The notes: generated from the sequence alone by a model not told the origin. 64,000 bases of DNA from Thiothrix unzii (GCF_017901175.1 NZ_CP072793.1:186001-250000), one strand, 5' to 3'. Counted from the stretch's first letter, positions 50,411 through 59,996 are shown. Translations and numbers: made by a program.

Positions 50411-52744
50411 ATGGCGTTACAACTCAGCGATTATCAGGACATTATTGATGATTTGGGTGATACCACCAAAGAAGTGCTGGAAGCCAACTGGCAAGAAGCC
50501 GCACGGGTGTTTTCCCCACGTGGGCTGGATACTTATTTGCGCGGTGCTGCTGGGCTGAAATCGCTGGGGCGCGGTACGGATTTGGTCGAATCTTTCTTGG
50601 AAGCGGCCCCACTGGTTGCCAGAGAAGTGGGCGAACAAGCCGTTTCCGAACTGTTATCCGCAGCCATTCAGATGTTCTCCAAAACCAGTGCCAGTGTCTT
50701 GGTGCTGTTGTTTTCCACCGCACCCACAGCGGCAGCGCGGATGGGCGAACTCGAACTGTTCAAAGGCTACCTGAGCCTGTTGAACCATCTGTTAGCGCAA
50801 GCCCCGCGTGCTTTGCGCCCAATGCTGGAAAAGCTCGATGTATTGTTGGCGCACCTGACGCTGGGCGGGTTGCGCCGCTGGGCAATGTGGGGTATTTCCG
50901 CTTACCGCAACGATTTTAACGGACAGGCTGAGTATTTCGGGCTACAAAACGACGCGGCAATGAACGTGCTGAAGAAAGAACAGCGCGGGGTATTGTTCGT
51001 CGATGTGCAACGCCGCCTGATTATGTATTTACGCGCCTTGTGGGGACGCGACTTTTTCTTGCGCCCGACTTCCGGTGACTTTGAAACCCGCGAAGGCTAC
51101 CGCCCGTATATCGAAGCCAGTTTTATCCACCTGCCGGATGCGTTTGACGATTTCACCCTGCCCAATGGCGAAAAAGCCAAGGGCATGGATGTGTACCGCG
51201 CGGCGGCTGCGCATACTGCCGCGCATATCGTGTATTCCCGTTATTATGACGATGCCCAAGGGTTGACCCCGTTGCAACAAGCAATGGTTGGGGTAGTGGA
51301 AGACGCACGGGTGGAAACACTGGCGGTGAAGGACTTCCCCGGCTTGCTGACCTTGTGGAAAAACCTGTTACCGGCGGATTCGCAAGACAACAGTGCCGCG
51401 AGTGTGTTGGGGCGCATGGCGCGTGGCTTGCTGGACAAAGATTACCGCGATGATCACTCGCTGGTTGAAGCCGCCACTGCCTTGTTTGCGCAACACACCG
51501 AGCGTTTACACGACCAAACTTTGGCGTTGGACATTGGTTTGCAACTGGCGGAACAGGCTAAAGCCTTGGATTTCAAATACAACCCGCGTCGGGATCAGCC
51601 CACCAACCCCTACCGCGACGATAACCGCTACCTGTGGCAATCCCCCGACGATGCCGAAAACACCGTGTTATTGCCGGGACAAACCCAGCAAGTGCGCAAA
51701 TACGTCAGCATGATGGAAATGGTCATGGGGCTGGACGTGGAATACGCAGGCGATGACGCGCAAGAAATTTGGGTGCTGGAAACCGAATTCTTCCACGACG
51801 ACGGCACGACCCTCAATGAAAAAGAGGGCAAACAGCCGGTGGCATCGCCGGTGCATTACCCTGAATGGGATTACCAGACCCAACTGGAACGTCCCAACTG
51901 GGTAACAGTGCTGGAAAAACGCCCGAAACGCGGTGATCACACTGTGCTGGAAGTGGCGATTGAAAAGCACAAGCCACTGGTGCGGCGCATTAAAAACCTG
52001 ATCGAATCCATCCAACCGCAAGGCATGATCCGCCAACGCAATCAGGAAGACGGCGATACGCTGGATTTGAATGCCGCCATCCACGCGATGGTGGATATTC
52101 GCCGGGGTATCCAACCCAGCCCACGCATCAATATCCGCACGCACTTACAAATTCGCGACCTGTCGGTGCTGTTGTTAGTGGATTTGTCCGAATCAACCAA
52201 TGATCAGGTTCGGGGTGCAGAGGAAGGCGTAACGGTACTGGATATGGCGCGTGAGGCAACGGCACTGTTGGCGGAAGCCTTGGTAAAAATCGGCGACCCG
52301 TTTGCGATTCACGGCTTCGACTCCAATGGGCGGCACGACGTGGAGTATTACCGCTTCAAAGACTTTGACGCGCCCTATAACGAGACCGTCAAAGGGCGGC
52401 TGGAAGCCATGAAGGGCAAGCTGTCTACCCGCATGGGTGCAGCGTTGCGCCATGCCGGTTCGTTGCTGTCGCGGCGTGCCAGCCAGAAAAAATTGATTTT
52501 GTTGCTTACCGATGGGGAACCTGCGGACAACGATGTGCGTGACCCGCAATACTTACGCCAAGACACCAAAAAAGCGGTGGAAGAACTGGCGCGGCAAGGC
52601 ATTCAAACCTTCTGCCTGACGCTTGACCCGTATGCGGATGAATACGTGTCACGTATTTTCGGGCATAAGTACTACTTGATTCTCGATCAGGTCAGCCGTT
52701 TACCCGAAAAGCTGGCGATGCTTTATATTGGGATGACGAAGTAA
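50411..52744 (+). CDS. cbbO: RuBisCO activase adaptor CbbO (VWA-domain protein)
   Basis: 777 residues from ATG 50411, with AAGGAG upstream. The N-terminal helical region (ALQLSDYQDIIDDLGDTTKEVLEANWQEAARVFSPRGLDTYLRGAAGLKSLGRG) is CbbO/NorD-like. The C-terminal von Willebrand A domain (about 590-777) has the MIDAS motif LLVDLSESTNDQV. CbbO bridges the AAA+ hexamer CbbQ to inhibited RuBisCO so that sugar phosphates are released. No intact cbbQ is present in the window, although cbbQ normally precedes cbbO. Only a short cbbQ-like tail lies upstream of cbbL, so the motor must come from elsewhere. Confidence 0.94.
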   Translation: MALQLSDYQDIIDDLGDTTKEVLEANWQEAARVFSPRGLDTYLRGAAGLKSLGRGTDLVESFLEAAPLVAREVGEQAVSELLSAAIQMFSKTSASVLVLLFSTAPTAAARMGELELFKGYLSLLNHLLAQAPRALRPMLEKLDVLLAHLTLGGLRRWAMWGISAYRNDFNGQAEYFGLQNDAAMNVLKKEQRGVLFVDVQRRLIMYLRALWGRDFFLRPTSGDFETREGYRPYIEASFIHLPDAFDDFTLPNGEKAKGMDVYRAAAAHTAAHIVYSRYYDDAQGLTPLQQAMVGVVEDARVETLAVKDFPGLLTLWKNLLPADSQDNSAASVLGRMARGLLDKDYRDDHSLVEAATALFAQHTERLHDQTLALDIGLQLAEQAKALDFKYNPRRDQPTNPYRDDNRYLWQSPDDAENTVLLPGQTQQVRKYVSMMEMVMGLDVEYAGDDAQEIWVLETEFFHDDGTTLNEKEGKQPVASPVHYPEWDYQTQLERPNWVTVLEKRPKRGDHTVLEVAIEKHKPLVRRIKNLIESIQPQGMIRQRNQEDGDTLDLNAAIHAMVDIRRGIQPSPRINIRTHLQIRDLSVLLLVDLSESTNDQVRGAEEGVTVLDMAREATALLAEALVKIGDPFAIHGFDSNGRHDVEYYRFKDFDAPYNETVKGRLEAMKGKLSTRMGAALRHAGSLLSRRASQKKLILLLTDGEPADNDVRDPQYLRQDTKKAVEELARQGIQTFCLTLDPYADEYVSRIFGHKYYLILDQVSRLPEKLAMLYIGMTK

Positions 52745-52746
52745 TC

Positions 52747-52776
52747 CCACGAAAATTCGCGGTGGTTTTCGTAGGT
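52747..52776. terminator. Weak hairpin between convergent cbbO and gmk
   Basis: CCACGAAAA and TTTTCGTAGG pair imperfectly around TTCGCGGTGG, followed by TTTTAGC. It lies between two convergent stops 45 bases apart and may end both transcripts. Confidence 0.4.
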
Positions 52777-52788
52777 TTTAGCGCATTT

Positions 52789-53412
52789 TTAGGATGTAAC
52801 CAACGCATCCAACAGTGCTGCATGACGTTGCGTTTGCCGCTCCCGTTGGAGGCGTTGGCTGCGGAAAATACTACCGAGTTCTGCCACTGCCGTCTCAAAA
52901 TCGTCGTTAATGATCAGGTAATCGTATTCGGGGTAGTGCGCCATATCGCTTTGTGCATCACGCATCCGCCGTTGAATAATAGCTTCGCTGTCTTGCCCGC
53001 GTCCTTGTAAACGTTCTTGCAAGGCGGCAACGCTGGGTGGCAGGATAAAAATGCTTACCGCGTCAGGGGCGCGTTGGCGTACCAGTTGTGCGCCTTGCCA
53101 GTCGATTTCAAGAATGACATCGTGACCTGCGGCTAACACGCCGTTGACCGCTTGTTTGGATGTGCCATAAAAATTGTCGAAAACTTGTGCGTATTCCAAA
53201 AAAGCATCGGCGGCGATTTGCTGCTGAAATGCCTTAACCGTGGTGAAATGGTAATGCACGCCGTCTTGTTCGCCGGGGCGCGGTTGGCGGGTGGTGTGTG
53301 AAACGGCGACATCGACACCGGGTAAGTGAGCACGTAAGGCTTGCAATAAGCTGGATTTCCCCGCACCTGATGGCGCGGAAACGATATAAAGTTGACCGGT
53401 GGCGGTATTCAT
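52789..53412 (-). CDS. gmk: Guanylate kinase
   Basis: 207 residues: P-loop [19 protein letters not shown] (about 8-26), GMP-binding [20 protein letters not shown] and [31 protein letters not shown]. It phosphorylates GMP to GDP. Normal length. Divergent from the HAD nucleotidase gene. Confidence 0.97.
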   Translation of the reverse strand: MNTATGQLYIVSAPSGAGKSSLLQALRAHLPGVDVAVSHTTRQPRPGEQDGVHYHFTTVKAFQQQIAADAFLEYAQVFDNFYGTSKQAVNGVLAAGHDVILEIDWQGAQLVRQRAPDAVSIFILPPSVAALQERLQGRGQDSEAIIQRRMRDAQSDMAHYPEYDYLIINDDFETAVAELGSIFRSQRLQRERQTQRHAALLDALVTS

Positions 53413-53501
53413 GGCAATGGTTTCCTACAAGCGTGTACACGGTGGCAACCGCGTGGGTTTCGTGTATGGTTGGCATTTTGACAGGCACGGATTTTAGCAC
53501 G

Positions 53502-54191
53502 ATGACGACCACAACAGGCGATTTCCTCCCGCCCATTTCACTCGATTGGGATGCCATTCACACCGTCTTTTTGGATATGGACGGTACGCTGCTGGACTTG
53601 CACTTTGATAACCATTTTTGGCTGGAGCATTTACCGGTGCGCTTGGCGCAACAGCGCGGGGTAACACCGCAGGAAATCAGCAGTTATTTACACGACCGCT
53701 ACACCGCGATGGAAGGCACGTTGGAATGGTATTGCCTCGATTATTGGCAACAACATTTAGACACGGATTTGGTGGCGTTAAAGCACGAAATTGCCGAACG
53801 TATCCAGATTCGGGCGCACGTTGAGCGGTTTCTGGAGTCGTTACACACGCGCGGCAAACGGGTGGTGCTGTTAACTAATGCGCATCAAAAAAGTGTGGGG
53901 ATGAAGTTTGGTTACGTGGCGTTATCGCACTATTTTGACCGGATTATTACCTCGCACTCGCTAGGTTTGCCAAAAGAACACCCGGATTTTTGGAATAAAT
54001 TGGCGGAAGTCGAAGCCTATAATCCGCTGCATTCGCTATTTATTGACGACAATTTACACGTATTGCGAGCCGCACAAGCGCACGGGGTTAAGCATTTGCT
54101 GGCGATTCACCAACCGGATTCGCAGCAGCCGCCGAAAGATACTGCCGAATTCACCGCTGTGGTGTGTTATACCCAATTAATGGCGGCTTAA
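53502..54191 (+). CDS. yrfG: HAD hydrolase, probable GMP/IMP nucleotidase (YrfG-like)
   Basis: 229 residues from ATG 53502 (MTTTTGDFLPPISLDWDAIHTVFLDMDGTLLD). HAD motif I is FLDMDGTLLDLHFDNHFW, motif II VVLLTNAH, motif III LPKEHPDFW and motif IV LFIDDN. FDNHFWLEHLPVRLAQQRG fits the YrfG subfamily, which dephosphorylates GMP and IMP. Its position divergent to gmk suits purine nucleotide balance. It converges with the next gene (stops overlap by 4 bp). Confidence 0.85.
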   Translation: MTTTTGDFLPPISLDWDAIHTVFLDMDGTLLDLHFDNHFWLEHLPVRLAQQRGVTPQEISSYLHDRYTAMEGTLEWYCLDYWQQHLDTDLVALKHEIAERIQIRAHVERFLESLHTRGKRVVLLTNAHQKSVGMKFGYVALSHYFDRIITSHSLGLPKEHPDFWNKLAEVEAYNPLHSLFIDDNLHVLRAAQAHGVKHLLAIHQPDSQQPPKDTAEFTAVVCYTQLMAA

Positions 54192-55066
54192 ATCGCCATC
54201 CACAACGCGAATTGCTGTTCGGTTAATCCCAGCAATTCGCATAAGGCTTGCAGCCGCACCGGGTCTTTTATCCCACGTCGCAAGTCGTGGGGAATATCCG
54301 GCACTTCGCAGTAAATCCCGGTTAATTGCCGCGCTAATAGCACCGTGGCGCGGTGTTCTTCGACGAGGCGTTGCAGGCGTTTTGCACCGGCGGTTTTCAT
54401 CAGGCCGATTTCGGGAATGCGCGACAGTAAGTTGTCGATATTGTGGAATTTATGCAGTAATTTCGCCGCTGTTGCCATGCCGATACCGGGAATGCCGGGA
54501 ATATTGTCGGCGGTGTCTCCGGCAATCGCGAGCTGATCCGCGAGTTGCGCAGGCCATACCCCGAATTCACGTTTAACCCCACCATCGGTTAAGGCTGTGC
54601 GTTTGCCGTAATCCCACCAATGATCGTGACTGCCGACCAATTGCGCTAAATCTTTGTCACCACTGATAATTTGACAGGCTTTGCCGCGTGCGTGTTGCTG
54701 CGTTACCCAGGTGCCGATTACGTCGTCGGCTTCGTGGTGAACGCTGGCAGTTTGCACAATACCCAGCGCGTCCAAAAATGCACGGCATTGTGCAAACTGG
54801 TATTTGAGATTTTCCGGTGCGGGCACACGATTGGCTTTGTAGGCGGGGTAAATGTTTTTGCGAACCGAGGTTTGCAAGCTGGTGTCAAAGGCAAATCCAA
54901 TTTCCACAGGCTGTTCGTTTTGCAGTAAGTTGTAAACAAAACGCAGAAAACCCAGCACCGCATTCACGGGATTGCCTTCTGTGTCCAATACCGGCGGTTG
55001 GCGTATAAACCACGGGCGGAACACGTAAATGCTGGCATCAATTAACCAAACGGGGGATTCAGGCAT
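54188..55066 (-). CDS. 5'-3' exonuclease / flap endonuclease (PolI N-domain-like, Xni-like)
   Basis: 292 residues. Acidic metal-binding motifs: LIDASIYVFRPWF, GFAFDTSLQTSVRK..YPAYKANR, HHEADDVIGTWV, IISGDKDLAQLVG, WPAQLADQLAIAGDTADNIPGIPGIGMATAAKLL (helix-hairpin-helix). It is a stand-alone structure-specific nuclease for flaps or RNA primers. It is longer than E. coli Xni (251 residues) and lacks the polymerase part of PolA. Confidence 0.88.
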   Translation of the reverse strand: MPESPVWLIDASIYVFRPWFIRQPPVLDTEGNPVNAVLGFLRFVYNLLQNEQPVEIGFAFDTSLQTSVRKNIYPAYKANRVPAPENLKYQFAQCRAFLDALGIVQTASVHHEADDVIGTWVTQQHARGKACQIISGDKDLAQLVGSHDHWWDYGKRTALTDGGVKREFGVWPAQLADQLAIAGDTADNIPGIPGIGMATAAKLLHKFHNIDNLLSRIPEIGLMKTAGAKRLQRLVEEHRATVLLARQLTGIYCEVPDIPHDLRRGIKDPVRLQALCELLGLTEQQFALWMAI

Positions 55067-55180
55067 GAGTTTTTCTTAGGTTGGCGATAAGTTTATCGAC
55101 TATAACTAGCGGAGCATAAAAATGCACGCAGACGCATTTTATGAAAGAATGGACTGTCAATTTTGAGGAAGGAGTGGGCA

Positions 55181-55768
55181 ATGCTGAATTTACGCTCAAT
55201 CGTTTGTATCGGACTGGTAGTACTTAGTGTCGCCGGTATCAGCGGTTGTAATGAAAAAAGCACTACCGAGACTACTGCCGTCAAGCCGCTGGAAATGCTG
55301 TCGGTGGACGGGGTAGGGCCGATTAATGCGCAAACTGCTTTTAATTTGCACGATATTACCACCGTTTTTCAGGGTCTGAATGTGACTCAGCAATTGCATT
55401 ATCACAAGGGGCAAAAATACCCGGTGATTGATGTCACCAAAGATACCAAAACCCTACTGGTGATTAACCCCGACGTGAAACAGCAAAAAGTGTTTTCGGT
55501 AATGGTTAAAGATAACCTCATCGGCAACCGTTTAGGGCATACCATTGGAATGCGCTTTGCTGATATTTACGCCTATGGGCAAACCGAAGAATGCGCGGCT
55601 GGCACAGAAGAACTTGCTGGAAAAGTGCTGTGTTACGCGCCCCAAACCGGCAATATTTTATATTTGTTTGGCGGTACTTGGAATGGTGCGGTGGGTGCAG
55701 TTCCCCCCAAAGACGTGTTGGCTACTTGGCAAATGGAAGCCATGATCTGGAAACCGCTAGCGAAATGA
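55181..55768 (+). CDS. Putative lipoprotein of unknown function
   Basis: 195 residues from ATG 55181, preceded by AAGGAG. Type II signal peptide MLNLRSIVCIGLVVLSVAG-ISGC with lipobox Cys23, then a small folded domain with VKDNLIGNRLGHTIGMRFADIYAYGQTEECAAGTEELAGKVLCYAPQTGNILYLFGG. The two later Cys (near 144 and 156) could form a disulfide. VGPINAQTAFNLHDITTVFQGLNV looks like a DUF1131/RpoE-regulated-lipoprotein type start, but I am not certain. Confidence 0.6.
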   Translation: MLNLRSIVCIGLVVLSVAGISGCNEKSTTETTAVKPLEMLSVDGVGPINAQTAFNLHDITTVFQGLNVTQQLHYHKGQKYPVIDVTKDTKTLLVINPDVKQQKVFSVMVKDNLIGNRLGHTIGMRFADIYAYGQTEECAAGTEELAGKVLCYAPQTGNILYLFGGTWNGAVGAVPPKDVLATWQMEAMIWKPLAK

Positions 55769-55809
55769 TTGGTGAAGACCCTCACCCACTGGAGCGAGGG
55801 TCTTCCACC

Positions 55810-56076
55810 TTATACTGGCTTGAAGCCTTCGATTTTGCTCGCGCCTTCGCCGAAGAAGAATTTTTCCATTTCTTCTACCAAGAACTTGCGATCTTTTGGA
55901 TTGATTGGGCTGAGGCGGTATTCATTGATCAGCATGGTTTGTTGACGCAACCACTTGCCCCACGCTTCCTGAGATACATGGTCAAAAATGCGCTTGCCTA
56001 ATGCACCGGGGTAGGTTTGCATTGCCAATCCTTCAGCTTCGCGCCCTAAATGGACGCAGTTCACCATGCGTGTCAT
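55810..56076 (-). CDS. yggX: Fe(2+)-trafficking / oxidative damage protection protein YggX
   Basis: 88 residues with the invariant N-terminus MTRMVNCVHLGREAEGLAMQTYPGALGKRIFDHVSQEAWGKWLRQQTMLINEYRLSPINPKDRKFLVEEMEKFFFG. It protects iron-sulfur proteins from superoxide. It lies directly downstream of mutY, whose Fe-S cluster it may help keep intact; the mutY-yggX pair is widely conserved. Confidence 0.96.
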   Translation of the reverse strand: MTRMVNCVHLGREAEGLAMQTYPGALGKRIFDHVSQEAWGKWLRQQTMLINEYRLSPINPKDRKFLVEEMEKFFFGEGASKIEGFKPV

Positions 56077-56101
56077 GTGTTCTCCTCAAGTATATGCCGT
56101 G

Positions 56102-57163
56102 TCAATGTTGGAAATGGCTACGGACGGCGGCAGAAAGACCGCCCGCCAGTTCTGAGCCTGCTTTATACCAGAGCCAGCCACTCCCTTCCATTATCCTTGA
56201 TGGCGTGGTGTCCAAATCCACCAGCAACGGTTGCAAATGCAGTCGGTAATGCGAAAACGTGTGCGTCAACGTCGGCAATACCTGCGCGGCTAGTGCGGTT
56301 TGCGTAACATTTTCCTGCAACCAAGTGTGTAATTGCACGCTGTCCGCAAATTCTGGAAAGCTCCATAATCCGCCCCAAATCCCCGTTGGCGGACGTTTTT
56401 GCAAAAACACTTCACCAGCCGCATTACACAACACCAACGCCACGGCGGTTTTTTCCGGCAAGACTTTGGCAGCACGTTTACCGGGGTAAGCTTGCGGATT
56501 GCCTTGTAGTAATGCTTGGCAGTCGTTTTGCAATGGGCATTCGCTGCAACGCGGTTTGCTGCGGGTACACAATGTTGCACCCATGTCCATCATCGCTTGG
56601 GTGTAAGCAGCATTGCGGGTATTGGGTAAATGTTGTTCTGCATAACCCCACAAACGTTGCAGGGTGCGGATTTCGCCCGGCCAGCCCTCTACAGCGTGGT
56701 AACGTGCCAATACCCGTTTCACATTGCCGTCCAAAATGGCGTGGGGTTGATCCTGGCTGAGTGACAAAATTGCCGCCGCAGTGGAGCGTCCAATACCGGG
56801 CAGGGTTTCAAGCGTGGTAATGTCGTGCGGGAACACCCCGGCGTAACTGTCGCGGATGATTTGCGCGGCTTTGTGTAAATTGCGCCCGCGACTGTAGTAG
56901 CCCAGACCTTCCCACAATTTCAACACATCGTCTTGCGCGGCGGCGGCTAACGCATCTAAGTCTGGAAAGCGTTGCATAAAACGCTGATAGTAGGGAATAA
57001 CCGTGGCAACTTGGGTTTGCTGCAACATGATTTCCGACACCCATACGCGGTAAGGGGTGGGTTGTTGTTGCCAGGGTAAATCGGTGCGCCCGTATTGATC
57101 GAACCACGCCAGCACTCGCGCTGCGAAGTTATCGGCCTTGGGTAAAATCCTTGTTGTCGCCAT
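56102..57163 (-). CDS. mutY: Adenine DNA glycosylase MutY
   Basis: 353 residues: helix-hairpin-helix LETLPGIGRSTAAAILS followed by the catalytic Asp in AILDGNVKRVLARYH, the Fe-S loop C-x6-C-x2-C-x5-C (CTRSKPRCSECPLQNDC) and a C-terminal NUDIX-like 8-oxoG-recognition domain (LQKRPPTGIWGGLWSFPEF). It removes A opposite 8-oxoguanine. An operon with yggX. The tRNA-Gly gene lies just upstream, transcribed the other way. Confidence 0.96.
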   Translation of the reverse strand: MATTRILPKADNFAARVLAWFDQYGRTDLPWQQQPTPYRVWVSEIMLQQTQVATVIPYYQRFMQRFPDLDALAAAAQDDVLKLWEGLGYYSRGRNLHKAAQIIRDSYAGVFPHDITTLETLPGIGRSTAAAILSLSQDQPHAILDGNVKRVLARYHAVEGWPGEIRTLQRLWGYAEQHLPNTRNAAYTQAMMDMGATLCTRSKPRCSECPLQNDCQALLQGNPQAYPGKRAAKVLPEKTAVALVLCNAAGEVFLQKRPPTGIWGGLWSFPEFADSVQLHTWLQENVTQTALAAQVLPTLTHTFSHYRLHLQPLLVDLDTTPSRIMEGSGWLWYKAGSELAGGLSAAVRSHFQH

Positions 57164-57209
57164 CCTTAAAACACTCTACAATTACGTCCCTGCTACGGTA
57201 TCCCATAGC

Positions 57210-57283
57210 GCGGGTGTAGTTCAATGGTAGAACGGCAGCTTCCCAAGCTGCATACGTGGGTTCGATTCCCATCACCCGCTCCA
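57210..57283 (+). tRNA. tRNA-Gly (CCC anticodon)
   Basis: 74 bases including encoded CCA. Acceptor stem GCGGGTG pairs with CACCCGC, discriminator T. The D arm is GTAGTTCAATGGTAGAAC. The anticodon stem GCAGC/GCTGC encloses the loop TTCCCAA, giving anticodon CCC. The T arm contains GTTCGATTC. Confidence 0.95.
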
Positions 57284-57359
57284 AGTCTTTGATTTCTAAA
57301 GAAAAGCCCATAGATTCAATACGCATCCCCACACTTTGGCTGCATAATTACGTGCGCAC

Positions 57360-57398
57360 AAAAAAGCAAGGGGACATCCCGAAAGATGCCCCCTTGCT
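57360..57398 (-). terminator. Rho-independent terminator of the Gly/Asn-rich protein gene
   Basis: On the minus strand GCAAGGGG pairs with CCCCTTGC, with an inner CATC/GATG pair, and is followed by a run of six Ts. It lies 64 bases downstream of the minus-strand stop at 57462. Confidence 0.8.
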
Positions 57399-57415
57399 AG
57401 GGACTTATGTTTAAG

Positions 57416-57450
57416 CGTTTCAGGTTGTGGTTAACCGCTAACCTGAAACG
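57416..57450. repeat. Inverted repeat after the Gly/Asn-rich protein gene
   Basis: CGTTTCAGGTT and its exact complement AACCTGAAACG flank GTGGTTAACCGCT, which itself contains GGTTAACC. This second hairpin between the stop codon and the terminator may stabilise an abundant mRNA. Confidence 0.6.
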
Positions 57451-57461
57451 TTAACTATGTC

Positions 57462-57944
57462 TTACTGTGCAGCAGGTGTTGCTGGAGCAGCAACAGCAGG
57501 TGCTGCTGGAGTCGCCGCAGGTGCAGCAGCTACTGGAGCAGTAGGAGCTTGTACTGCTGGCATAACGAAACCAGTACCGTCTTGTGAAGACTGTGCGTTA
57601 GCAGAAACGTTGTTGTCGCCATTGCCGTAGCCGTAGCCGTTGCCAGCACCGTACCAGTCGCCGTTGCCTTTACCGTTAGCAGCCATGTCAGAAGCCATGT
57701 CTGATTTGCCTTTACCTTTGAAGTTGATGCTGAATTCAACTTCGCCGTCAGCAGTGCCTTTGTTGTTGGTGTAACCGTTTACATCGCCGTTGCCAGTGCC
57801 GTAACCGTTGCCTGCACCTTGTGTAGTTACAGCACCTTGGTTGTTGCCTTGACCAGATGCTTGACCGTTTTCAGGTGTGAATTCAGCAGAAGCAGCAGAA
57901 GCGAAAGCGATTAAAGCTGCAAAAGCGATAGTTTGAATCTTCAT
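57462..57944 (-). CDS. Exported Gly/Asn/Tyr-rich protein, sulfur-globule-protein-like
   Basis: 160 residues. Sec signal peptide MKIQTIAFAALIAFASAASA; the mature protein is Gly/Asn-rich with NGYGTGNGDVNGY and GNGYGYGNGDNN blocks, a less repetitive centre (GEVEFSINFKGKGKSDMASDMAANGKGNGDWYG) and a Pro/Ala/Val tail with TPAAPAVAAPATPAAQ. No cysteine. Small exported proteins of this composition coat periplasmic sulfur globules in Thiothrix-like and purple sulfur bacteria; identity as one is inference from composition. Strong ribosome site (AGGAG) and strong terminator suggest high expression. Confidence 0.6.
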   Translation of the reverse strand: MKIQTIAFAALIAFASAASAEFTPENGQASGQGNNQGAVTTQGAGNGYGTGNGDVNGYTNNKGTADGEVEFSINFKGKGKSDMASDMAANGKGNGDWYGAGNGYGYGNGDNNVSANAQSSQDGTGFVMPAVQAPTAPVAAAPAATPAAPAVAAPATPAAQ

Positions 57945-58103
57945 AATGTATCTCCTAGCGGGAAGTTGTGTTCGTGTTTCAATGTGAATGCATCATAATA
58001 TTAGCATATTCTAATGTAAAGGATTTTTTGAAGATTTTTTTGAAATAACGCAAATCGTCTGACAAGCAGGCGGAATCTTGCGAAAATGCTATGCTTTGTC
58101 GCT

Positions 58104-58727
58104 ATGAGTCATGTTATGTCTGAAACCTTGCCACATTTGCGCAGTGAGCTGATTGCCGCTGGGCAGTTTTTCCATGCCAGAGGTTGGGTTCCCGCCACCA
58201 GTAGCAACTTTTCGGCACGTCTAGGGTCGGATGAAATCCTGATTACCAGTTCCGGGCAGCATAAAGGGCGTTTGGATGACAGCGGCTTTTTACGGGCGGA
58301 TTTGAATGGTATTTCGTTGGATGCTGGTAAACGGCCTTCTGCGGAAACGGGTTTGCACACCATTATGTATCAGCGTGATCCGGCGATGGGTTGTGTGTTG
58401 CATACGCATTCGGTGAATGCCACGGTGTTGTCAATGCGTTTGGATGCGGTGACATTGCAAGGGTATGAATTGCAAAAAGCCTTCCCCGGTATAACGACGC
58501 ACGAAGGGCAGGTGGTGATTCCGGTGTTTGCGAATAGCCAAGATATTGCCGCTTTGGCGGTGGAAGTGGGGCAATATTTAGACGCGCATCCGGCAACCGT
58601 GGGGTATTTGATTCGCGGACACGGGATGTATACCTGGGGCGCGAGTGTTGCGGATACTTTGCGGCATGTCGAAGCGTTAGAATTTTTGTTTGAATGTGTT
58701 TATCGGCAATTGTTGCTGGATAGGTGA
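58104..58727 (+). CDS. mtnB: Methylthioribulose-1-phosphate dehydratase
   Basis: 207 residues from ATG 58104 (MSHVMSETLPHLRSELIAAGQFFHARGWVPATSSNFSARLG); an ATG 12 bases later is also possible. Class II aldolase-like zinc enzyme: CVLHTHSVNATVLS and the later GHGMYTWG supply the His ligands. It belongs to methionine salvage: it dehydrates 5-methylthioribulose-1-phosphate. First gene of mtnB-mtnD-mtnC. Confidence 0.95.
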   Translation: MSHVMSETLPHLRSELIAAGQFFHARGWVPATSSNFSARLGSDEILITSSGQHKGRLDDSGFLRADLNGISLDAGKRPSAETGLHTIMYQRDPAMGCVLHTHSVNATVLSMRLDAVTLQGYELQKAFPGITTHEGQVVIPVFANSQDIAALAVEVGQYLDAHPATVGYLIRGHGMYTWGASVADTLRHVEALEFLFECVYRQLLLDR

Positions 58728-58730
58728 GCC

Positions 58731-59273
58731 ATGAGTGAATTGAACATTTACGCGGATAATAGCCCGCAAGTGGAGCAAACCCATACCGATTACGCCACCA
58801 TTAGTGCGTTATTGGCAGAGCAAGGGGTGCGTTTTGAACGTTGGCAAGCGAGTGTTGCGTTGGCAGATGATGCAACCCAAGCGGATGTGATTGCAGCTTA
58901 TCGCACCGATATTGAGCGTTTGATGGCTGAAAACGGTTTTCAAAGCGTGGATGTGATTAGTTTAACCCCTGATCACCCCGATAAAGCGATGTTGCGTCAG
59001 AAATTCCTCAACGAACATACGCATTCGGAATACGAAGTGCGCTTTTTTGTGGACGGGCAGGGCTTGTTTTACCTGCATTTAGGCGACAAGGTGTACACCG
59101 TATTGTGCGAAAAGGGTGATTTGATCAGCGTTCCGGCGGGTGCTACCCATTGGTTTGATATGGGGGCGAATCCGCGTTTCAAGGCGATTCGTTTATTCAC
59201 TAACCCCGAAGGTTGGGTGGCAAATTTTACCGGCAGTGACATTGCGGCGCAGTTTCCGCGTTTGGAAAACTGA
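58731..59273 (+). CDS. mtnD: Acireductone dioxygenase
   Basis: 180 residues, cupin. The metal-binding motif [14 protein letters not shown] (two His and one Glu) and the later ATHWFDMG His are present. It oxidises acireductone to the keto acid precursor of methionine plus formate (Fe form). The start lies three bases after the mtnB stop, and the end overlaps mtnC by one base. Confidence 0.95.
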   Translation: MSELNIYADNSPQVEQTHTDYATISALLAEQGVRFERWQASVALADDATQADVIAAYRTDIERLMAENGFQSVDVISLTPDHPDKAMLRQKFLNEHTHSEYEVRFFVDGQGLFYLHLGDKVYTVLCEKGDLISVPAGATHWFDMGANPRFKAIRLFTNPEGWVANFTGSDIAAQFPRLEN

Positions 59274-59962
59274 TGAGCATCCAAGTTATTTTGACCGATA
59301 TTGAGGGGACAACCACGAGTTTGTCCTTCGTGAAAGACGTGTTGTTTCCGTATGCGGATCAGCAAATGCACGACTTTGTGGTGGCACATCGCCAAGACCC
59401 GGTAGTGGCTAAATTAATTGATGATGTGCGTCTGGAAACCGGCAATGCGGTGTTGTCGCTGGCGCAGGCGATTGCACAATTGCGCCAGTGGATTGCGGAA
59501 GATAAAAAAGTTACGCCGTTAAAAGCGTTGCAAGGTTTGTTGTGGGAAGCAGGCTATCGTCAAGGCGACTTCACCGGGCACGTCTACGCCGATGCGGCGC
59601 GTCAGTTGCAAGCTTGGCATCAGCGCGGTTTGGCGTTGTATGTGTATTCGTCGGGTTCGGTGTATGCGCAAAAATTGCTGTTTGGTTATTCCGATGCGGG
59701 CGATTTAACCCCGTTGTTTAGCGGCTATTTCGATACCCAAATCGGTCACAAGCGCGATGCGGCGGCGTATCAGCGTATTGTGGAGGCGATTGGCGTGCCT
59801 GCATCAACGATTTTATTTTTATCAGACATCCGCGAAGAATTAGACGCAGCACAACAAGCAGGGCTGAAAACCTGTTGTTTGGTGCGTGAAAATCAATCTG
59901 TTGAAGGGTTGGTGCATCCGTGGGTCGTGGATTTTGACGCGATTGCTATTGACGCGCTGTAA
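59273..59962 (+). CDS. mtnC: Enolase-phosphatase E1
   Basis: 229 residues, HAD family: motif [24 protein letters not shown], motif [18 protein letters not shown], motif [14 protein letters not shown] and [15 protein letters not shown] bifunctional enzyme producing acireductone for MtnD. mtnA and mtnK are not seen here. Confidence 0.95.
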   Translation: MSIQVILTDIEGTTTSLSFVKDVLFPYADQQMHDFVVAHRQDPVVAKLIDDVRLETGNAVLSLAQAIAQLRQWIAEDKKVTPLKALQGLLWEAGYRQGDFTGHVYADAARQLQAWHQRGLALYVYSSGSVYAQKLLFGYSDAGDLTPLFSGYFDTQIGHKRDAAAYQRIVEAIGVPASTILFLSDIREELDAAQQAGLKTCCLVRENQSVEGLVHPWVVDFDAIAIDAL

Positions 59963-59996
59963 ACTCACCTTTATTTGCTTTAGGTAACTCATCGTT

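Noticed and set aside
57129-57332. Open frame of 67 codons antisense to the tRNA-Gly gene (contains RVMGIEPTYAAWEAAVLPLNYTR)
   Set aside because: This is the familiar artefact produced by reading the complement of a tRNA gene; it overlaps mutY's 5' end and has no ribosome site.
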